Shown here: positions 20,155-29,834 of the stretch, in pieces
Layout: every line of letters begins with the position of its first letter
Numbering within the stretch: the stretch's first letter is position 1
From: Flavisphingopyxis soli
GTDB lineage: Bacteria > Pseudomonadota > Alphaproteobacteria > Sphingomonadales > Sphingomonadaceae
DNA length: 64,000 nucleotides
Assembly (NCBI RefSeq): GCF_007995095.1
Contig: NZ_VOPY01000002.1
Coordinates: 310,001 to 374,000 of the forward strand
Direction of reading: 5' to 3'
Notes under the pieces: model-generated
What the model was told of the DNA's origin: nothing
The model's database searches: none
The model's input: the letters and a program-made list of their open reading frames with translations, nothing else
Position numbers and translations under genes: made by a program

Positions 20155-20259
20155 AAACATTTCCATTTCCAAGCGGAGAGAAAACTCCCGCAGATGATCG
20201 CCTATTATCAACGCTCAGGCTGAACCCCCCATGAGCGCCACTGGCCGCGCAGCAGTGTC

Positions 20260-22518
20260 CTACACGCCGAGATTGCGGAATGCCAGTCTGAGCAGGAAGC
20301 TGTTACCCCGCTGGGCATCGCCGATATTCTCGTAATCGCGGCGCCAGGTGAGGCCAAATGTGACGCAGTCGTCCTCATAGGCGATGCCGATGCGGTGGCG
20401 GACCGGCGCATAGCCGTCGGACAGCGATGCCGGGTCGTCACGTGGACCGGTCAGGTCGACGATCGCCGAGCCGAACACCGACCAGTAGCGGGCGAAGGCG
20501 ACCCGGGCCCCTGCGCGCAGTTCCTCGCGGTCCGCCAGATCCTCGGCGAACTGGCTGATGTCGCGGTTAAGGCGAAGATAGCCGACCGTTGCGTATGTCC
20601 TGCGCGATCCGATGGTCAAGTCGACCTCGTTGCGACGCACCGCCAGGTTGTCCTTGTCGAGGCGAAAGCGGTAGGTCAGCCGCAACTTGTCGCCATAAGC
20701 GGCGCGCAGTCGCCCAACGACATCGGAAAACCGGTCCGACAGGCCGGTTCCGTCGGGAAACAGCACCGGGCTGTTATCGAGCCGATAGCTTTGTGCAATC
20801 ATCGCGTTGATCGAAAGCGACGGGCGATCAAAGGCCCATTCGACGCCGTAGGTTACCCGCGCATTCTCTTCGTAGCGATCATAGCCGGGGAAACGGTTGA
20901 GGCTGAAGATATTGGTATCTTCCAGGTCGAAAGCCCGCGAATCCTCGTTGGGAATCTCGATGTTCCTCACCGGCGGGGTCGCAACAATCTGAACGCGTGG
21001 GGTGATGCGCTGGACGCCGCCATAGAGTGATCCGACGAAGGGCCATTGAACATCGAGTGCGGCGGTGGCGATGCCGCGCGTCTGCCAGCCCGGTTGGCCG
21101 CGGTAATCGATCACCGGAGTGAGCAGGTTCTGGTCGCTATGATAAACGTCGCCACGCGCCAGTCCGGTGATGGTGACGAGTTGCCCCATCGTCGTCAGTC
21201 GGCGCAGGTTCCACTGCGCGCTGGCAAAGGCGCGCTGGGTATCCTGCCCGTCGGTCCGCAGAATCGAAAGGCTGTTGGCCTGGAGTTCGATCAGGCCGCC
21301 CAACAGCGGGTCGGCAAGCCGCTTGCGATAATCGACGATCGGCAGAGCGATCGGCTGTCGCCCTTGTGAATCGCCAAGTCGCAACGTCTGGACAGCCCAG
21401 CCCGCAAGCGAGAAATAGCTCGATGCGGCGACCCGCTCGACATTGATCGTCGAGCGCAGCCGGTCATCGCGGCTGATGTCGTAGCGCCGCAGGAATGTGC
21501 GATCGCTCGCCGCGCGCAGCGACGCCGACACGCTCCATTGCGGATCGATCTGGAACCGACCGCTGGCCTCGGCATAGCCGCGAAGGTCGCGCTGGGTGCT
21601 GGGCGTCAGACCGGTCAACGGGATGCGCTGGCCATAGGTCACGTAGCCGCGGGCGCGGTAGGCGCCGAGAGCGTTGAGCGCGCGATATTCGACACCGAGC
21701 ATCGGATTGGCGTTGGTATAGAGATAGGGTGTGACGGTCGCATCGCGATTGGGAGCGAGGCGGAAATAATAGGGCACGCTCAGTTCGGCGCCGTTGACCC
21801 GGTCGATGCCGATGGACGGGACCAGCAATCCGCTCTTGCCCTCATTGCCGATGCTGTTCGACAGGAACGGTAACGGGATCAGCGGCAGGCCGAACAGCTC
21901 GACGCGCGCGCCATCATAGCGCAACCGGTCGTGCGCCTTGTCATAGCGCACCCGGGTCGCCTTGATTTGCCAGCTCGGCTGCTTGGGGCAGCCATCGGCA
22001 TCGGTTACGGGGCAACCGGTATAGGCGGCGCGGTTGAACACCATGTCGCCATTGGCAAAGCGTTGCCCGCTGTTCGCCGCGATCCGGCCGCCCTGTTCGA
22101 ACACGACGAGCAGGTTCTCGACCATGCCGTCGCGCAGGCTGTCGGTCAGGGTGATGCGGTCGCCATAAGCGGTATCGCCCGCCGGGCTGGTGATCGCGAC
22201 ATTGCCATCGGCGACGATTTCGCCGCTCTTGCGATCCCAGCTGACGCTGTCGGCGCGCAGCCGGTAGCCTTCGCGCGCCAGATAGACCTCATCCGTTGCG
22301 GTCACGCGGTCGGCGCCGCTGTCATAATCGAGCTGCCCGGCGTTGAAGCTGATGGTTTCCTCCTGCGCCGCATCGGGCGCGGGCGGCGAAGGATCGGCGG
22401 TAGCTTGGGTGGCCGGAAGCTCGGCCTCGTCGGGGCGCGACAGGTCCTGGCCCAGCGCTGGCTGGCTCAAGGCCAGCACGCTGGCAGCCGAAAGAAGCGA
22501 GACTGTCCGGACTGGCAC
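20260..22518 (-). CDS. lptD: LPS-assembly protein LptD
   Basis: 752 residues starting at GTG 22518, with GGAG at a good distance upstream. The signal peptide is MPVRTVSLLSAASVLALSQPALGQ. The OstA/LptA-like N-terminal domain (GQLDYDSGADRVTATDEVYL, LTDSLRDGMVENLL) is followed by a large C-terminal beta-barrel of alternating hydrophobic strands ending in aromatic/hydrophobic residues (LLRLAFRNLGV), as expected for an outer-membrane protein. With LptE it inserts lipopolysaccharide or, in sphingomonads, possibly lipid species replacing LPS. Sphingomonads make glycosphingolipids instead of much LPS, so the client here is worth attention. It is divergent from pepA. Confidence 0.93.
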   Translation of the reverse strand: MPVRTVSLLSAASVLALSQPALGQDLSRPDEAELPATQATADPSPPAPDAAQEETISFNAGQLDYDSGADRVTATDEVYLAREGYRLRADSVSWDRKSGEIVADGNVAITSPAGDTAYGDRITLTDSLRDGMVENLLVVFEQGGRIAANSGQRFANGDMVFNRAAYTGCPVTDADGCPKQPSWQIKATRVRYDKAHDRLRYDGARVELFGLPLIPLPFLSNSIGNEGKSGLLVPSIGIDRVNGAELSVPYYFRLAPNRDATVTPYLYTNANPMLGVEYRALNALGAYRARGYVTYGQRIPLTGLTPSTQRDLRGYAEASGRFQIDPQWSVSASLRAASDRTFLRRYDISRDDRLRSTINVERVAASSYFSLAGWAVQTLRLGDSQGRQPIALPIVDYRKRLADPLLGGLIELQANSLSILRTDGQDTQRAFASAQWNLRRLTTMGQLVTITGLARGDVYHSDQNLLTPVIDYRGQPGWQTRGIATAALDVQWPFVGSLYGGVQRITPRVQIVATPPVRNIEIPNEDSRAFDLEDTNIFSLNRFPGYDRYEENARVTYGVEWAFDRPSLSINAMIAQSYRLDNSPVLFPDGTGLSDRFSDVVGRLRAAYGDKLRLTYRFRLDKDNLAVRRNEVDLTIGSRRTYATVGYLRLNRDISQFAEDLADREELRAGARVAFARYWSVFGSAIVDLTGPRDDPASLSDGYAPVRHRIGIAYEDDCVTFGLTWRRDYENIGDAQRGNSFLLRLAFRNLGV

Positions 22519-22630
22519 ATCGAACTCCGTGAATGGGCCGCAGGCTCGGCCTTACCCTTTGCAACCCGCGTAGCTTCGCCCTATCTGCGTCGAGCCATTC
22601 AATCAACAACGCCGTCTTGAGGTTACCCAA

Positions 22631-24100
22631 ATGAAATTCTCCTTCGCCGCTTCCGCACCATCTTCGGTCGATGCCGTCGCCTATCCGATCGCCCGCGACG
22701 GACTCGACGCCGCGGCTGGACGCCTGCCCGAGAAATGGAGCGGTCTGGTGCGCTCGGCGGCGCGCGCGGCGCGCTTTGACGGTCGGCGCAACGCGACGTT
22801 CGAAACCTCGGTCGGCGAAGGCGATGGTTCGCAACGGCTGATCCTCGTTGGCATCGCCAAGGGCGAACCGGCCGATCTAGAGGCTGCCGGCGGCGCGCTG
22901 GTCGCGCGCCTGCTGACCTCGGGCGTCACCTCGCTCGCTGTCGATTTTTCCGGCTCGCAGCTGTCCGACGGCGACATCGCCCGTTTCCTGTCGGGCATGC
23001 AGCAGCGCGGCTGGCGCATCGATACCTATCGCACGCGCATGAAGGAGCGCGACAAGCCGACGCTGACCGACATCGTCGCCGTCACGCGCAACGGCAAGTC
23101 GCCCGCCCAATGGGCCGAATTCGAAAGCCTCTATGAAGGCATTGCGCTCGCTCGCGAGCTGGTCTCGGAGCCCGCCAACATCCTCTATCCCGAAAGCTTC
23201 GTCGAACGCTGCCGGCCGATGACCGATCTTGGCGTCGAAATCGACGTGCTCGACGAAAGCCAGATGAAATCGCTCGGCATGGGCGCGCTGCTCGGCGTTG
23301 CGCAGGGGTCGGTGCGGCCGCCGCGCCTGCTCGTCATGCGCTGGAACGGCACTGGCGATGACGCCGCCAAGCCCGTCTGCCTGGTTGGCAAGGGCGTCAC
23401 CTTCGATTCGGGTGGCATCAGCCTCAAGCCCGGACCTGGCATGGAAGACATGAAATGGGACATGGGCGGGGCCGCTGCGGTTGCCGGCGCAATGCGCTCG
23501 CTCGCTTCGCGCAGGGCCAAGGCGCATGTCATCGGTATTTGCGGGCTGGTTGAAAACATGCCCGACGCCAATGCACAGCGACCCGGCGACATCGTCTCGT
23601 CGATGTCGGGACAAACGATCGAAGTGCTCAACACCGACGCCGAAGGCCGTCTCGTCCTCTGCGACGCGCTCCACTGGGCGCAGAAGACCTACGCGCCTGA
23701 CACGATCGTCGATCTTGCGACGCTGACCGGCGCGATGATCGTTGCGCTCGGTCACGAACATGGCGGACTGTTCTCGAACGACGACGGCCTCGCCAATGCA
23801 CTGTTCGCGGCGGGCCAGGATACCGGCGACAAATTGTGGCGACTGCCGCTGTCGCCGGCGTACGATAAACTGCTCGATTCGCCGATTGCCGACATCAAGA
23901 ACATCGGCCCGCGCCAGGCGGGCTCGATTACCGCTGCGCAATTTCTCCAGCGTTTTATCGAACCCGGCGTCAAATGGGCGCATCTCGATATCGCCGGAAT
24001 GGTCTTCTCGGACAAGGACGGGCCGACCTGGGCGAAGGGCGCGACGGGCTATGGCGTCCGGCTGCTCGATCGCTTCATCGCTGCAAACCACGAAGGCTGA
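22631..24100 (+). CDS. pepA: Leucyl aminopeptidase (M17)
   Basis: 489 residues. The catalytic C-terminal domain shows LVGKGVTFDSGGISLKPG, MEDMKWDMGGAAAVAGAM and the M17 signature NTDAEGRLVLCDAL, which supply the two-zinc site ligands. The N-terminal domain is less conserved, as usual. It cleaves N-terminal residues from cytoplasmic peptides; PepA of E. coli also binds DNA. GAGG is seven bases before the ATG. A rho-independent terminator follows at 24156. Confidence 0.95.
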   Translation: MKFSFAASAPSSVDAVAYPIARDGLDAAAGRLPEKWSGLVRSAARAARFDGRRNATFETSVGEGDGSQRLILVGIAKGEPADLEAAGGALVARLLTSGVTSLAVDFSGSQLSDGDIARFLSGMQQRGWRIDTYRTRMKERDKPTLTDIVAVTRNGKSPAQWAEFESLYEGIALARELVSEPANILYPESFVERCRPMTDLGVEIDVLDESQMKSLGMGALLGVAQGSVRPPRLLVMRWNGTGDDAAKPVCLVGKGVTFDSGGISLKPGPGMEDMKWDMGGAAAVAGAMRSLASRRAKAHVIGICGLVENMPDANAQRPGDIVSSMSGQTIEVLNTDAEGRLVLCDALHWAQKTYAPDTIVDLATLTGAMIVALGHEHGGLFSNDDGLANALFAAGQDTGDKLWRLPLSPAYDKLLDSPIADIKNIGPRQAGSITAAQFLQRFIEPGVKWAHLDIAGMVFSDKDGPTWAKGATGYGVRLLDRFIAANHEG

Positions 24101-24155
24101 GGCGCACGGGGCGGGCGAGTCCCGCCTTGCAGCGCGGCGCGTTCACGGCTAGTGG

Positions 24156-24187
24156 GCCGCGCAAGCGCGCCCGTGGCGCGGCTTTTT
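24156..24187 (+). terminator. Rho-independent terminator after pepA
   Basis: The stem GCCGCGC (24156-24162) pairs with GCGCGGC (24176-24182) and is followed directly by TTTTT (24183-24187). It lies 56 bases after the pepA stop and 29 bases before ndk, so ndk should have its own promoter or be read through. Confidence 0.8.
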
Positions 24188-24215
24188 CCGATTCATCCGA
24201 CAGTGGAGCATTATC

Positions 24216-24638
24216 ATGGCGGTTACCCGCACGTTTTCGATCATCAAGCCCGACGCAACGCGCCGCAACCAGACCGGTGCCGTGACCAAGATGCTCGAGG
24301 AAGCCGGCCTGCGCGTCGTCGCCTCGAAGCGTATCCAGCTCAGCAAGGAACAGGCCGAAGGCTTCTACGCCGTCCACAAGGATCGCCCTTTCTACGGTGA
24401 GCTGTGCAATTTCATGACGAGCGGCCCGGTCGTCGTCCAGGTCCTTGAGGGCGAGGATGCGGTCAAACGCAACCGCGACATCATGGGCGCGACCAACCCC
24501 GCCGATGCGGCTCCCGGCACGATCCGCAAGGAGCTCGCCGAATCGATCGAGGCCAATTCGGTCCACGGTTCGGATTCGGAAGAGAACGCCGCGACCGAAA
24601 TCGCGTTCTTCTTCAACGACGACGAAATCGTCGGCTGA
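24216..24638 (+). CDS. ndk: Nucleoside diphosphate kinase
   Basis: 140 residues. Ndk transfers the gamma phosphate of ATP to nucleoside diphosphates. The start [18 protein letters not shown] is typical, the catalytic histidine lies in RDIMGATNP-distal segment [12 protein letters not shown] (His near residue 117), and the length matches the family. It follows the pepA terminator and is followed by a GNAT gene after 3 bases. Confidence 0.97.
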   Translation: MAVTRTFSIIKPDATRRNQTGAVTKMLEEAGLRVVASKRIQLSKEQAEGFYAVHKDRPFYGELCNFMTSGPVVVQVLEGEDAVKRNRDIMGATNPADAAPGTIRKELAESIEANSVHGSDSEENAATEIAFFFNDDEIVG

Positions 24639-24641
24639 ACG

Positions 24642-25178
24642 ATGCCGGCTGCGCCCGCCATCGCCGTACGCGAGGCGGGCGCAGCCGACGCAGGCCTGCT
24701 CTCGCTCGTCGCGGGGGCGACCTTTCTCGAATGGTTCGGTGATTCAATCCCGGGCCCCGATATCCTCGCGCACTGCAGCAATGTCCTGAGCCCCGCGGCG
24801 TTTCGCGATGCGCTTGCCAAGCCGCGCACGCGCGCCTGGCTCGCCGAGATCGCCGACACCGGTGCACCGGTCGGTTATGCACTCATCTGCGATCCCGATT
24901 TGCCAATGGCGATCGAACCGGGCGATCTCGAACTCAAACGCATTTACCTCCTCAGCCGTCGCCACGGCAGCGGGGCGGCGCGCGCGATGATGGACTGCGC
25001 GATCGATGCGGCGCGCGCTGCGGGAGCACCGCGCCTGCTGATCGGCGTCTACGACGAGAACTGGCGCGCGCACGCTTTCTATGAAAAGTGCGGTTTTGCC
25101 GTTGTCGGCGAGCGTGAATTCACTGTCGGCAGCGCGACCTATCACGACCTGATCTTCGCCCGATCTTTAGGATACTAA
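24642..25178 (+). CDS. GNAT-family N-acetyltransferase
   Basis: 178 residues. The acetyl-CoA-binding part is LKRIYLLSRRHGSGAARAMM, a fair match to the Q/R-x-x-G-x-G/A motif, followed by GAPRLLIGVYDENWRAHAFYEKCGF, the C-terminal motif of the family. The substrate cannot be told. It starts 3 bases after ndk and probably shares its transcript. The stop overlaps by four bases the stop of the AT-rich gene on the opposite strand. Confidence 0.88.
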   Translation: MPAAPAIAVREAGAADAGLLSLVAGATFLEWFGDSIPGPDILAHCSNVLSPAAFRDALAKPRTRAWLAEIADTGAPVGYALICDPDLPMAIEPGDLELKRIYLLSRRHGSGAARAMMDCAIDAARAAGAPRLLIGVYDENWRAHAFYEKCGFAVVGEREFTVGSATYHDLIFARSLGY

Positions 25179-25726
25179 TAATTCAATGGCGGTGAAGCGC
25201 CGTCGAACATCAAATCCTCTTCTACATCTATTCCTGTTCCAGCAGACGCGGCCCCCGATTTGGAAATCTTATTCCTGCCAACCTCTTCTTGAACGAATGA
25301 TACGAACATTCTCGTATGATCACAGCTAATCCAACTGAGTTTCTTCAAATCTGTGTCAGCAGCAGCGGCCAATTGGCACATTTGGCAATTTGCAACCAAG
25401 CTGTCTAAAATTCTTGGACGAAGGCCGCGATAAGCTGGTGGCTTGTCACTACCAAAGTCACTTTCTGTATTTTTGAAGAATATTCTACCACGCTCAACCT
25501 GCACAGATGATCGTGTTCGAAGTTCGCTAAAAATATGCTTTTGCTCCACGTTGATACCATTTTGCGAGCAAAATTCGATTAATAAATATGTTCTTTGCAT
25601 GATGTCTATCGATTCACACCCCCAGGCCAATATCTCATCTTGGCGTGTTTCTTTGCTTTTCCATGCCAGAAATGTAAACAGCAGCGCAGCCGCCGCAATC
25701 AAAGATGAAAGTATTTCAACAATCAT
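25175..25726 (-). CDS. AT-rich orphan gene, small single-pass membrane protein of unknown function
   Basis: 183 residues. An N-terminal hydrophobic segment (EILSSLIAAAALLFTFLAW, about residues 4-22) should anchor it in the inner membrane, with a soluble cytoplasmic remainder that has several cysteines (CESIDIM, EFCSQNG, NCQMCQL, SCDHTRM). I do not recognise the family. Base composition is strikingly different: a counted stretch at 25561-25620 has 20 G or C in 60, whereas neighbours are clearly above 60 percent. The Shine-Dalgarno (AAGGA) is about 12 bases from the ATG, so expression may be weak. It lies 18 bases downstream of the purN stop. Composition points to recent acquisition. Confidence 0.65.
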   Translation of the reverse strand: MIVEILSSLIAAAALLFTFLAWKSKETRQDEILAWGCESIDIMQRTYLLIEFCSQNGINVEQKHIFSELRTRSSVQVERGRIFFKNTESDFGSDKPPAYRGLRPRILDSLVANCQMCQLAAAADTDLKKLSWISCDHTRMFVSFVQEEVGRNKISKSGAASAGTGIDVEEDLMFDGASPPLNY

Positions 25727-25744
25727 TGGTGGGTTATTCCTTAT

Positions 25745-26764
25745 TTAGAATTGATCAGCGGCATCGATCAGCTTGGTCAGCCGCTTGGGCGCCACCGATC
25801 GCCAGCTGCGCGCAACCCACTCGGCGATCGCGTCCCAGTCGGTATTTCCGATATCGAGCCTGATCCCGATCCAGCCATCGCCGAAATAGGCGGGGCGGAA
25901 ATAGCGCACATTGTCACGTTCGATCAGCATCGCCTGTTCTTCGATCCCGCTGATCTTGACGAGTAGGGCGATCCGCCCGTCGCCGTGATGATCTGCGGTG
26001 AACCAGGCGAATTTCTTGCCTTTGACGATGCCGAAACAGGGCATTCCGTGCGACAGCGTTTCCTCGGCCTCGGCCTGTTCCATCGCGATGGCGCGCACCT
26101 TGTCGAGCAGGAAGGCAGGATCTCTTTCGCGCCCGACATAGGCGGCGAGCGTGCGGCTGTAGAGCTGGTGCTCGGCGATGCGGATGCGCGCGGCGAGCGT
26201 TTCGGGTGTGTCGCCGGCCAGGATGGCGACCTCGGTCTGGCCAAGCACGGGGCCGTCGTCGAGCTCGGGCGTGACGATGTGGACGCTGCAGCCGGCATGC
26301 GTATCGCCTGCGTCGATCGCCCGCGCGTAGGTGTCGAGACCCTTGTACTTGGGCAGCAGCGAGGGATGGATGTTGAGCATCCGTCCGGCCCAATTGGCGA
26401 CGAACTCGCTCGACAGCAGGCGCATATAGCCCGCCAGCGCGACATAGTCGGCGCGTGCCTCGCGCAATTGCGCGTCGATCAGGGCATCGAATGCGGCGCG
26501 TTGCATCCCCTTGTGCGAATGGGCGAAGGTCGCGATGCCCTCGGCCTTGGCGAGTGCGATTCCTGCCGCATCGGGGTCGTTCGACGCAACCAGAACGATC
26601 TCATACGGGCAATCGGCCTGTCTCGCGGCATAGACGAGCGCCGCCATGTTGGTGCCCGCCCCCGAGATCAGGACGGCAACGCGGGCACGTTCAGCCGTTA
26701 TGGCTCGCGCTCCACGCGTCGGTGCTGCCCCAGCTTCCCGCTGGACCGGTGACCGTGCAGCCAC
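25745..26764 (-). CDS. purN: Phosphoribosylglycinamide formyltransferase fused to a MmcQ/YjbR-like domain
   Basis: 339 residues; PurN alone is about 200. Residues of about 28-225 are PurN, with [15 protein letters not shown] and the catalytic [19 protein letters not shown] and DDGPVLGQ; this domain formylates GAR in purine synthesis. Residues 228-339 form a complete MmcQ/YjbR (CyaY-like fold) domain, with the conserved [41 protein letters not shown] and the end [13 protein letters not shown]. The only in-frame start is GTG at 26764, so the gene overlaps purM by 74 bases unless a non-standard start is used. The frame is continuous, so the fusion is not an assembly of two overlapping genes. Confidence 0.88.
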   Translation of the reverse strand: MAARSPVQREAGAAPTRGARAITAERARVAVLISGAGTNMAALVYAARQADCPYEIVLVASNDPDAAGIALAKAEGIATFAHSHKGMQRAAFDALIDAQLREARADYVALAGYMRLLSSEFVANWAGRMLNIHPSLLPKYKGLDTYARAIDAGDTHAGCSVHIVTPELDDGPVLGQTEVAILAGDTPETLAARIRIAEHQLYSRTLAAYVGRERDPAFLLDKVRAIAMEQAEAEETLSHGMPCFGIVKGKKFAWFTADHHGDGRIALLVKISGIEEQAMLIERDNVRYFRPAYFGDGWIGIRLDIGNTDWDAIAEWVARSWRSVAPKRLTKLIDAADQF

Positions 26765-27809
26765 GTGATCCGGCGCGAACCTCGCCGATCGTGTGGACGG
26801 TCTCGCCCGCCTCGCTCAGCGACTGCGAAACCGCATCGACCTCGCCCGGCGCGACGAGCAGCACCATGCCGATGCCGCAATTGAACGTCCGCGCCATCTC
26901 GTCGGGCGCGATGCTGCCCTCGTTCTGGAGAAAGCCCATGATGCCCGGCTGCGCCCAGCTGCCCGCATCGACATGCGCGTGGAGCCCCTTGGGCAGGACG
27001 CGCGGGATGTTTTCGGTGAGGCCGCCGCCGGTAATGTGCGCGAGCGCGTGGATGCGGCCAGACCGGATCAGCGGCAACAGGCTCTTCACATAGATCCGCG
27101 TCGGCGCGAGCAGCGCGTCGAGCAGGCTTTGGTCCGGATCGAACGGGGCAGTGGCGTCGAGCGCCCAGCGCTTGTCGCTCGCCAGCCGCCGGACGAGCGA
27201 ATAGCCGTTCGAATGAACGCCTGAAGAGGCTACGCCAATCAGGACATCGCCCTCCGCAACATTGGCGCCGGTCAGCTGTTCGCCGCGCTCGACCGCGCCG
27301 ACGCAAAAACCGGCAAGATCATAGTCACCGGCGGCATACATGCCCGGCATTTCGGCGGTCTCGCCGCCGATCAGCGCGCAGCCTGCCTGCTTGCAGCCAT
27401 CGGCGATGCCCGCGACGACGGTCTCGGCAACGCCGGTGTCGAGCTTTCCGGTGGCGAAATAGTCGAGGAAGAATAGCGGTTCGGCGCCCTGGACGATGAG
27501 GTCGTTGACGCACATCGCGACGAGATCGATGCCGATCGTCTCGTGCCGGCCCGAATCGATCGCCAGCTTGACCTTGGTGCCGACGCCGTCGTTCGCCGCG
27601 ACGAGCAACGGATCGGCATAACCGGCCGCGCGCGGATCGAAAAATCCGCCGAATCCGCCGAGATCGGCATCGGCGCCGGGCCGTGCAGTCGACCGCGCGA
27701 TCGGTCCCAGCGCGCGCACCAGCGCGTTGCCCGCGTCGATCGAAACCCCCGCCTTGGCATAGCTGTAGCCGCTGTCGGATGTGTTCTGGGGGGTCTCGTC
27801 TTTGCTCAT
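26691..27809 (-). CDS. purM: Phosphoribosylformylglycinamidine cyclo-ligase (AIR synthetase)
   Basis: 372 residues from the ATG at 27809. PurM closes the imidazole ring, converting FGAM to AIR with ATP, two steps after PurN. Signatures: [60 protein letters not shown] and [17 protein letters not shown] much longer upstream frame exists but overlaps the divergent gene at 27871 and is not used. It is followed by purN, an arrangement common in proteobacteria. Confidence 0.95.
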   Translation of the reverse strand: MSKDETPQNTSDSGYSYAKAGVSIDAGNALVRALGPIARSTARPGADADLGGFGGFFDPRAAGYADPLLVAANDGVGTKVKLAIDSGRHETIGIDLVAMCVNDLIVQGAEPLFFLDYFATGKLDTGVAETVVAGIADGCKQAGCALIGGETAEMPGMYAAGDYDLAGFCVGAVERGEQLTGANVAEGDVLIGVASSGVHSNGYSLVRRLASDKRWALDATAPFDPDQSLLDALLAPTRIYVKSLLPLIRSGRIHALAHITGGGLTENIPRVLPKGLHAHVDAGSWAQPGIMGFLQNEGSIAPDEMARTFNCGIGMVLLVAPGEVDAVSQSLSEAGETVHTIGEVRAGSRGCTVTGPAGSWGSTDAWSASHNG

Positions 27810-27870
27810 GCGCGGCTGGTTAGCGACTTCGCGCTTGGATTTCCACGTCGTTGTCGCCAAAAGGACGCGC

Positions 27871-29184
27871 GTGACCTCGCTTTTATCCACTCCATTGGCC
27901 GCCACGGCGGGCCAGACCGGGCGCCTCGGCGCTTTTTCGCGCAATCGCCGCGCCTTGGCGGTCGCTCTCGGGGCTTTGGCGCTGCTGCTTGCGGTCGCTG
28001 CCTGGGCACAGATTGCGGGCGATCGCGGCATCGCGCCGATCAATTCGAGCGCCGATTTCGCGGTCGAAGGCATTTTCGTCGATACGACGGGCAAGACCGC
28101 GATCGAGGCACGCGACAAGGGCTGGCGCGAGGCGCAACGGCTCGGCTGGGAGAAATTGTTCAAACAGACGCATGCCGGTGCGGCCGCGCCCAAGCTCGAT
28201 GACAGTGCGCTCGACGGGATCGTCAGCGCGATCGTCGTCGAACACGAACAGATCGGCCCCGGCCGCTATATCGCCACGCTCGGCGTCCAGTTCGACCGCG
28301 CCCGCGCGGGGCAGATCCTCGGCGTCAGTGGCCAGATTCGCCGCTCGCCGCCGTTGCTCGTCATCCCGATGACGTGGATCGGCAACATGCCGCAGGTGTT
28401 CGAAAGCCGGACCGACTGGCAACGCGCCTGGGCCCGCTTCCGCACCTCGGAAAGCGCGATCGATTATGTCCGCACCGACGGGTCGGGCATTGATACCCTC
28501 CTGCTCGATGCGGGCCAGACCGGGCGCCGCAGCCGTATCTGGTGGCGTGCGATCCTCGACCAATATGGCGCGGCCGACGTCCTGATTCCTTCGGCGCGGC
28601 TCGAATTCGCCTGGCCGGGCGGGCCGGTTACCGGCCATTTTGCGGCGCGACATGGCCCAGACAACGTCCTCATCGACAGCTTCGTTCTCAAGGTCGATTC
28701 GGCCGACAAGATCCCTGCCATGATGGCCGCCGCCGTCGCGCGGATTGATAAGATCTATGTCAGCGCGCTGGCGAGCGGATTGCTCAAGGCCGACGCGTCG
28801 CTAATCGTCGAAAAACCGGTTGAGGCGAAAGACGTGCCCGAAGCGAAGGAAGAGACGCCCGCCGACGGCGCGACCACCGGCCCCGGTACGGCTGACAGTC
28901 CGAGCGGAGACACGCCCGCGCCGCCGCCCGCGGCCAACCTGACCAGTTTCAATATCCAGTTCGATTCGCCAGACGCCGCTGCCGTCCTTGCCACCGAACG
29001 TGCCGTCGCCAGTGCCGCCGGCGTGGCATCGGCGACGACGACCAGCGTCGCGCTCGGCGGCACGTCGATCATGCGCGTCGGCTACCGCGGTGATCTTGCG
29101 GGCCTGCGCGCCGCGCTGCAGTCGCGCGGCTTTACCGTTCAGGAGGGCGGGGGCACCTTGCGGATTTCCCGTGGCGGCCGGTGA
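27871..29184 (+). CDS. Membrane-anchored protein, DUF2066-like / heavy-metal-associated-domain-like
   Basis: 437 residues from a GTG at 27871 with AAGGAC upstream; a longer frame from 27781 overlaps purM. After about 27 residues comes a membrane segment or signal ([20 protein letters not shown]). The main domain has [26 protein letters not shown], similar to the start of DUF2066 proteins, and [18 protein letters not shown] Pro/Ala/Thr-rich linker (about residues 350-385) leads to a small C-terminal alpha/beta domain ([14 protein letters not shown] to [11 protein letters not shown]) that has the betaalphabeta pattern of heavy-metal-associated domains but no CxxC. The start of hdaA overlaps its stop. 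Its function is unknown. Confidence 0.7.
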   Translation: MTSLLSTPLAATAGQTGRLGAFSRNRRALAVALGALALLLAVAAWAQIAGDRGIAPINSSADFAVEGIFVDTTGKTAIEARDKGWREAQRLGWEKLFKQTHAGAAAPKLDDSALDGIVSAIVVEHEQIGPGRYIATLGVQFDRARAGQILGVSGQIRRSPPLLVIPMTWIGNMPQVFESRTDWQRAWARFRTSESAIDYVRTDGSGIDTLLLDAGQTGRRSRIWWRAILDQYGAADVLIPSARLEFAWPGGPVTGHFAARHGPDNVLIDSFVLKVDSADKIPAMMAAAVARIDKIYVSALASGLLKADASLIVEKPVEAKDVPEAKEETPADGATTGPGTADSPSGDTPAPPPAANLTSFNIQFDSPDAAAVLATERAVASAAGVASATTTSVALGGTSIMRVGYRGDLAGLRAALQSRGFTVQEGGGTLRISRGGR

Positions 29185-29834
29185 CACGCACTTTGCTCGC
29201 GACCGACCAGCTCGCGCTACCGCTCGACTGGACCGGTCATCGTGAAGGCGCGGGCGAGGATTTCCTCGTCGGCAGCAGCAACCAGACCGCGGTCCGGCAC
29301 CTCGAACATCATGCGACCTGGCCGGTGCGCGCGAGCGTGCTGACCGGACCGCGTGGCTCGGGCCGGACGACGCTGGCGCATCTGTTCGCCCGATCGACCG
29401 GTGCCGAGGTGATCGATCCGGTCGCGGGCGTGACCGACGACGCGATCTTCCATGCCTGGAATCGCGCGCAGGAGCTGCGCCGTCCGTTGCTGCTGGTCAG
29501 CGATACCCTGCCGGCCTCGTGGCCCGTCGCGCTGCCCGATTTGCGGTCGCGGCTGATGGCGGTCCCCGTCGCGACGATCGGCGAGCCCGACGATGACCTT
29601 GCGCTGTCGCTGATCGAGCGGCTGTTCGCCAAGCGCGCGACACCGATCGCACCTGAATTGCCTGCGTTTCTCGTGGCCCGGATCGAGCGCAGCTATGATG
29701 CGATCCACCGCGTCGTGCGCCTGCTCGACGAGGCGGCGCTCGCCGAACGCAAGCGGGTCGGCACCCGCATGGCACGCGCCACGCTGGCGGCGGCCGCGGT
29801 CGAGGGATTCGCCGAGCGCGACGGAGACATGTGA
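29181..29834 (+). CDS. hdaA: HdaA, regulatory inactivator of DnaA (DnaA-related AAA+ protein)
   Basis: 217 residues. The N-terminus contains QLALPLDW, a clamp-binding motif (Q-L-x-L-P-L) that tethers Hda to the DNA polymerase sliding clamp. The nucleotide-binding segment is [16 protein letters not shown], with Arg replacing the usual Walker A lysine, as in other Hda proteins, and the rest is DnaA domain III-like with a sensor-2 type helix. Clamp-bound HdaA stimulates ATP hydrolysis by DnaA and prevents over-initiation. Start codons GTG overlap the upstream gene and the following ppk1 (four bases each), so three genes form a tight operon. Confidence 0.9.
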   Translation: MTRTLLATDQLALPLDWTGHREGAGEDFLVGSSNQTAVRHLEHHATWPVRASVLTGPRGSGRTTLAHLFARSTGAEVIDPVAGVTDDAIFHAWNRAQELRRPLLLVSDTLPASWPVALPDLRSRLMAVPVATIGEPDDDLALSLIERLFAKRATPIAPELPAFLVARIERSYDAIHRVVRLLDEAALAERKRVGTRMARATLAAAAVEGFAERDGDM

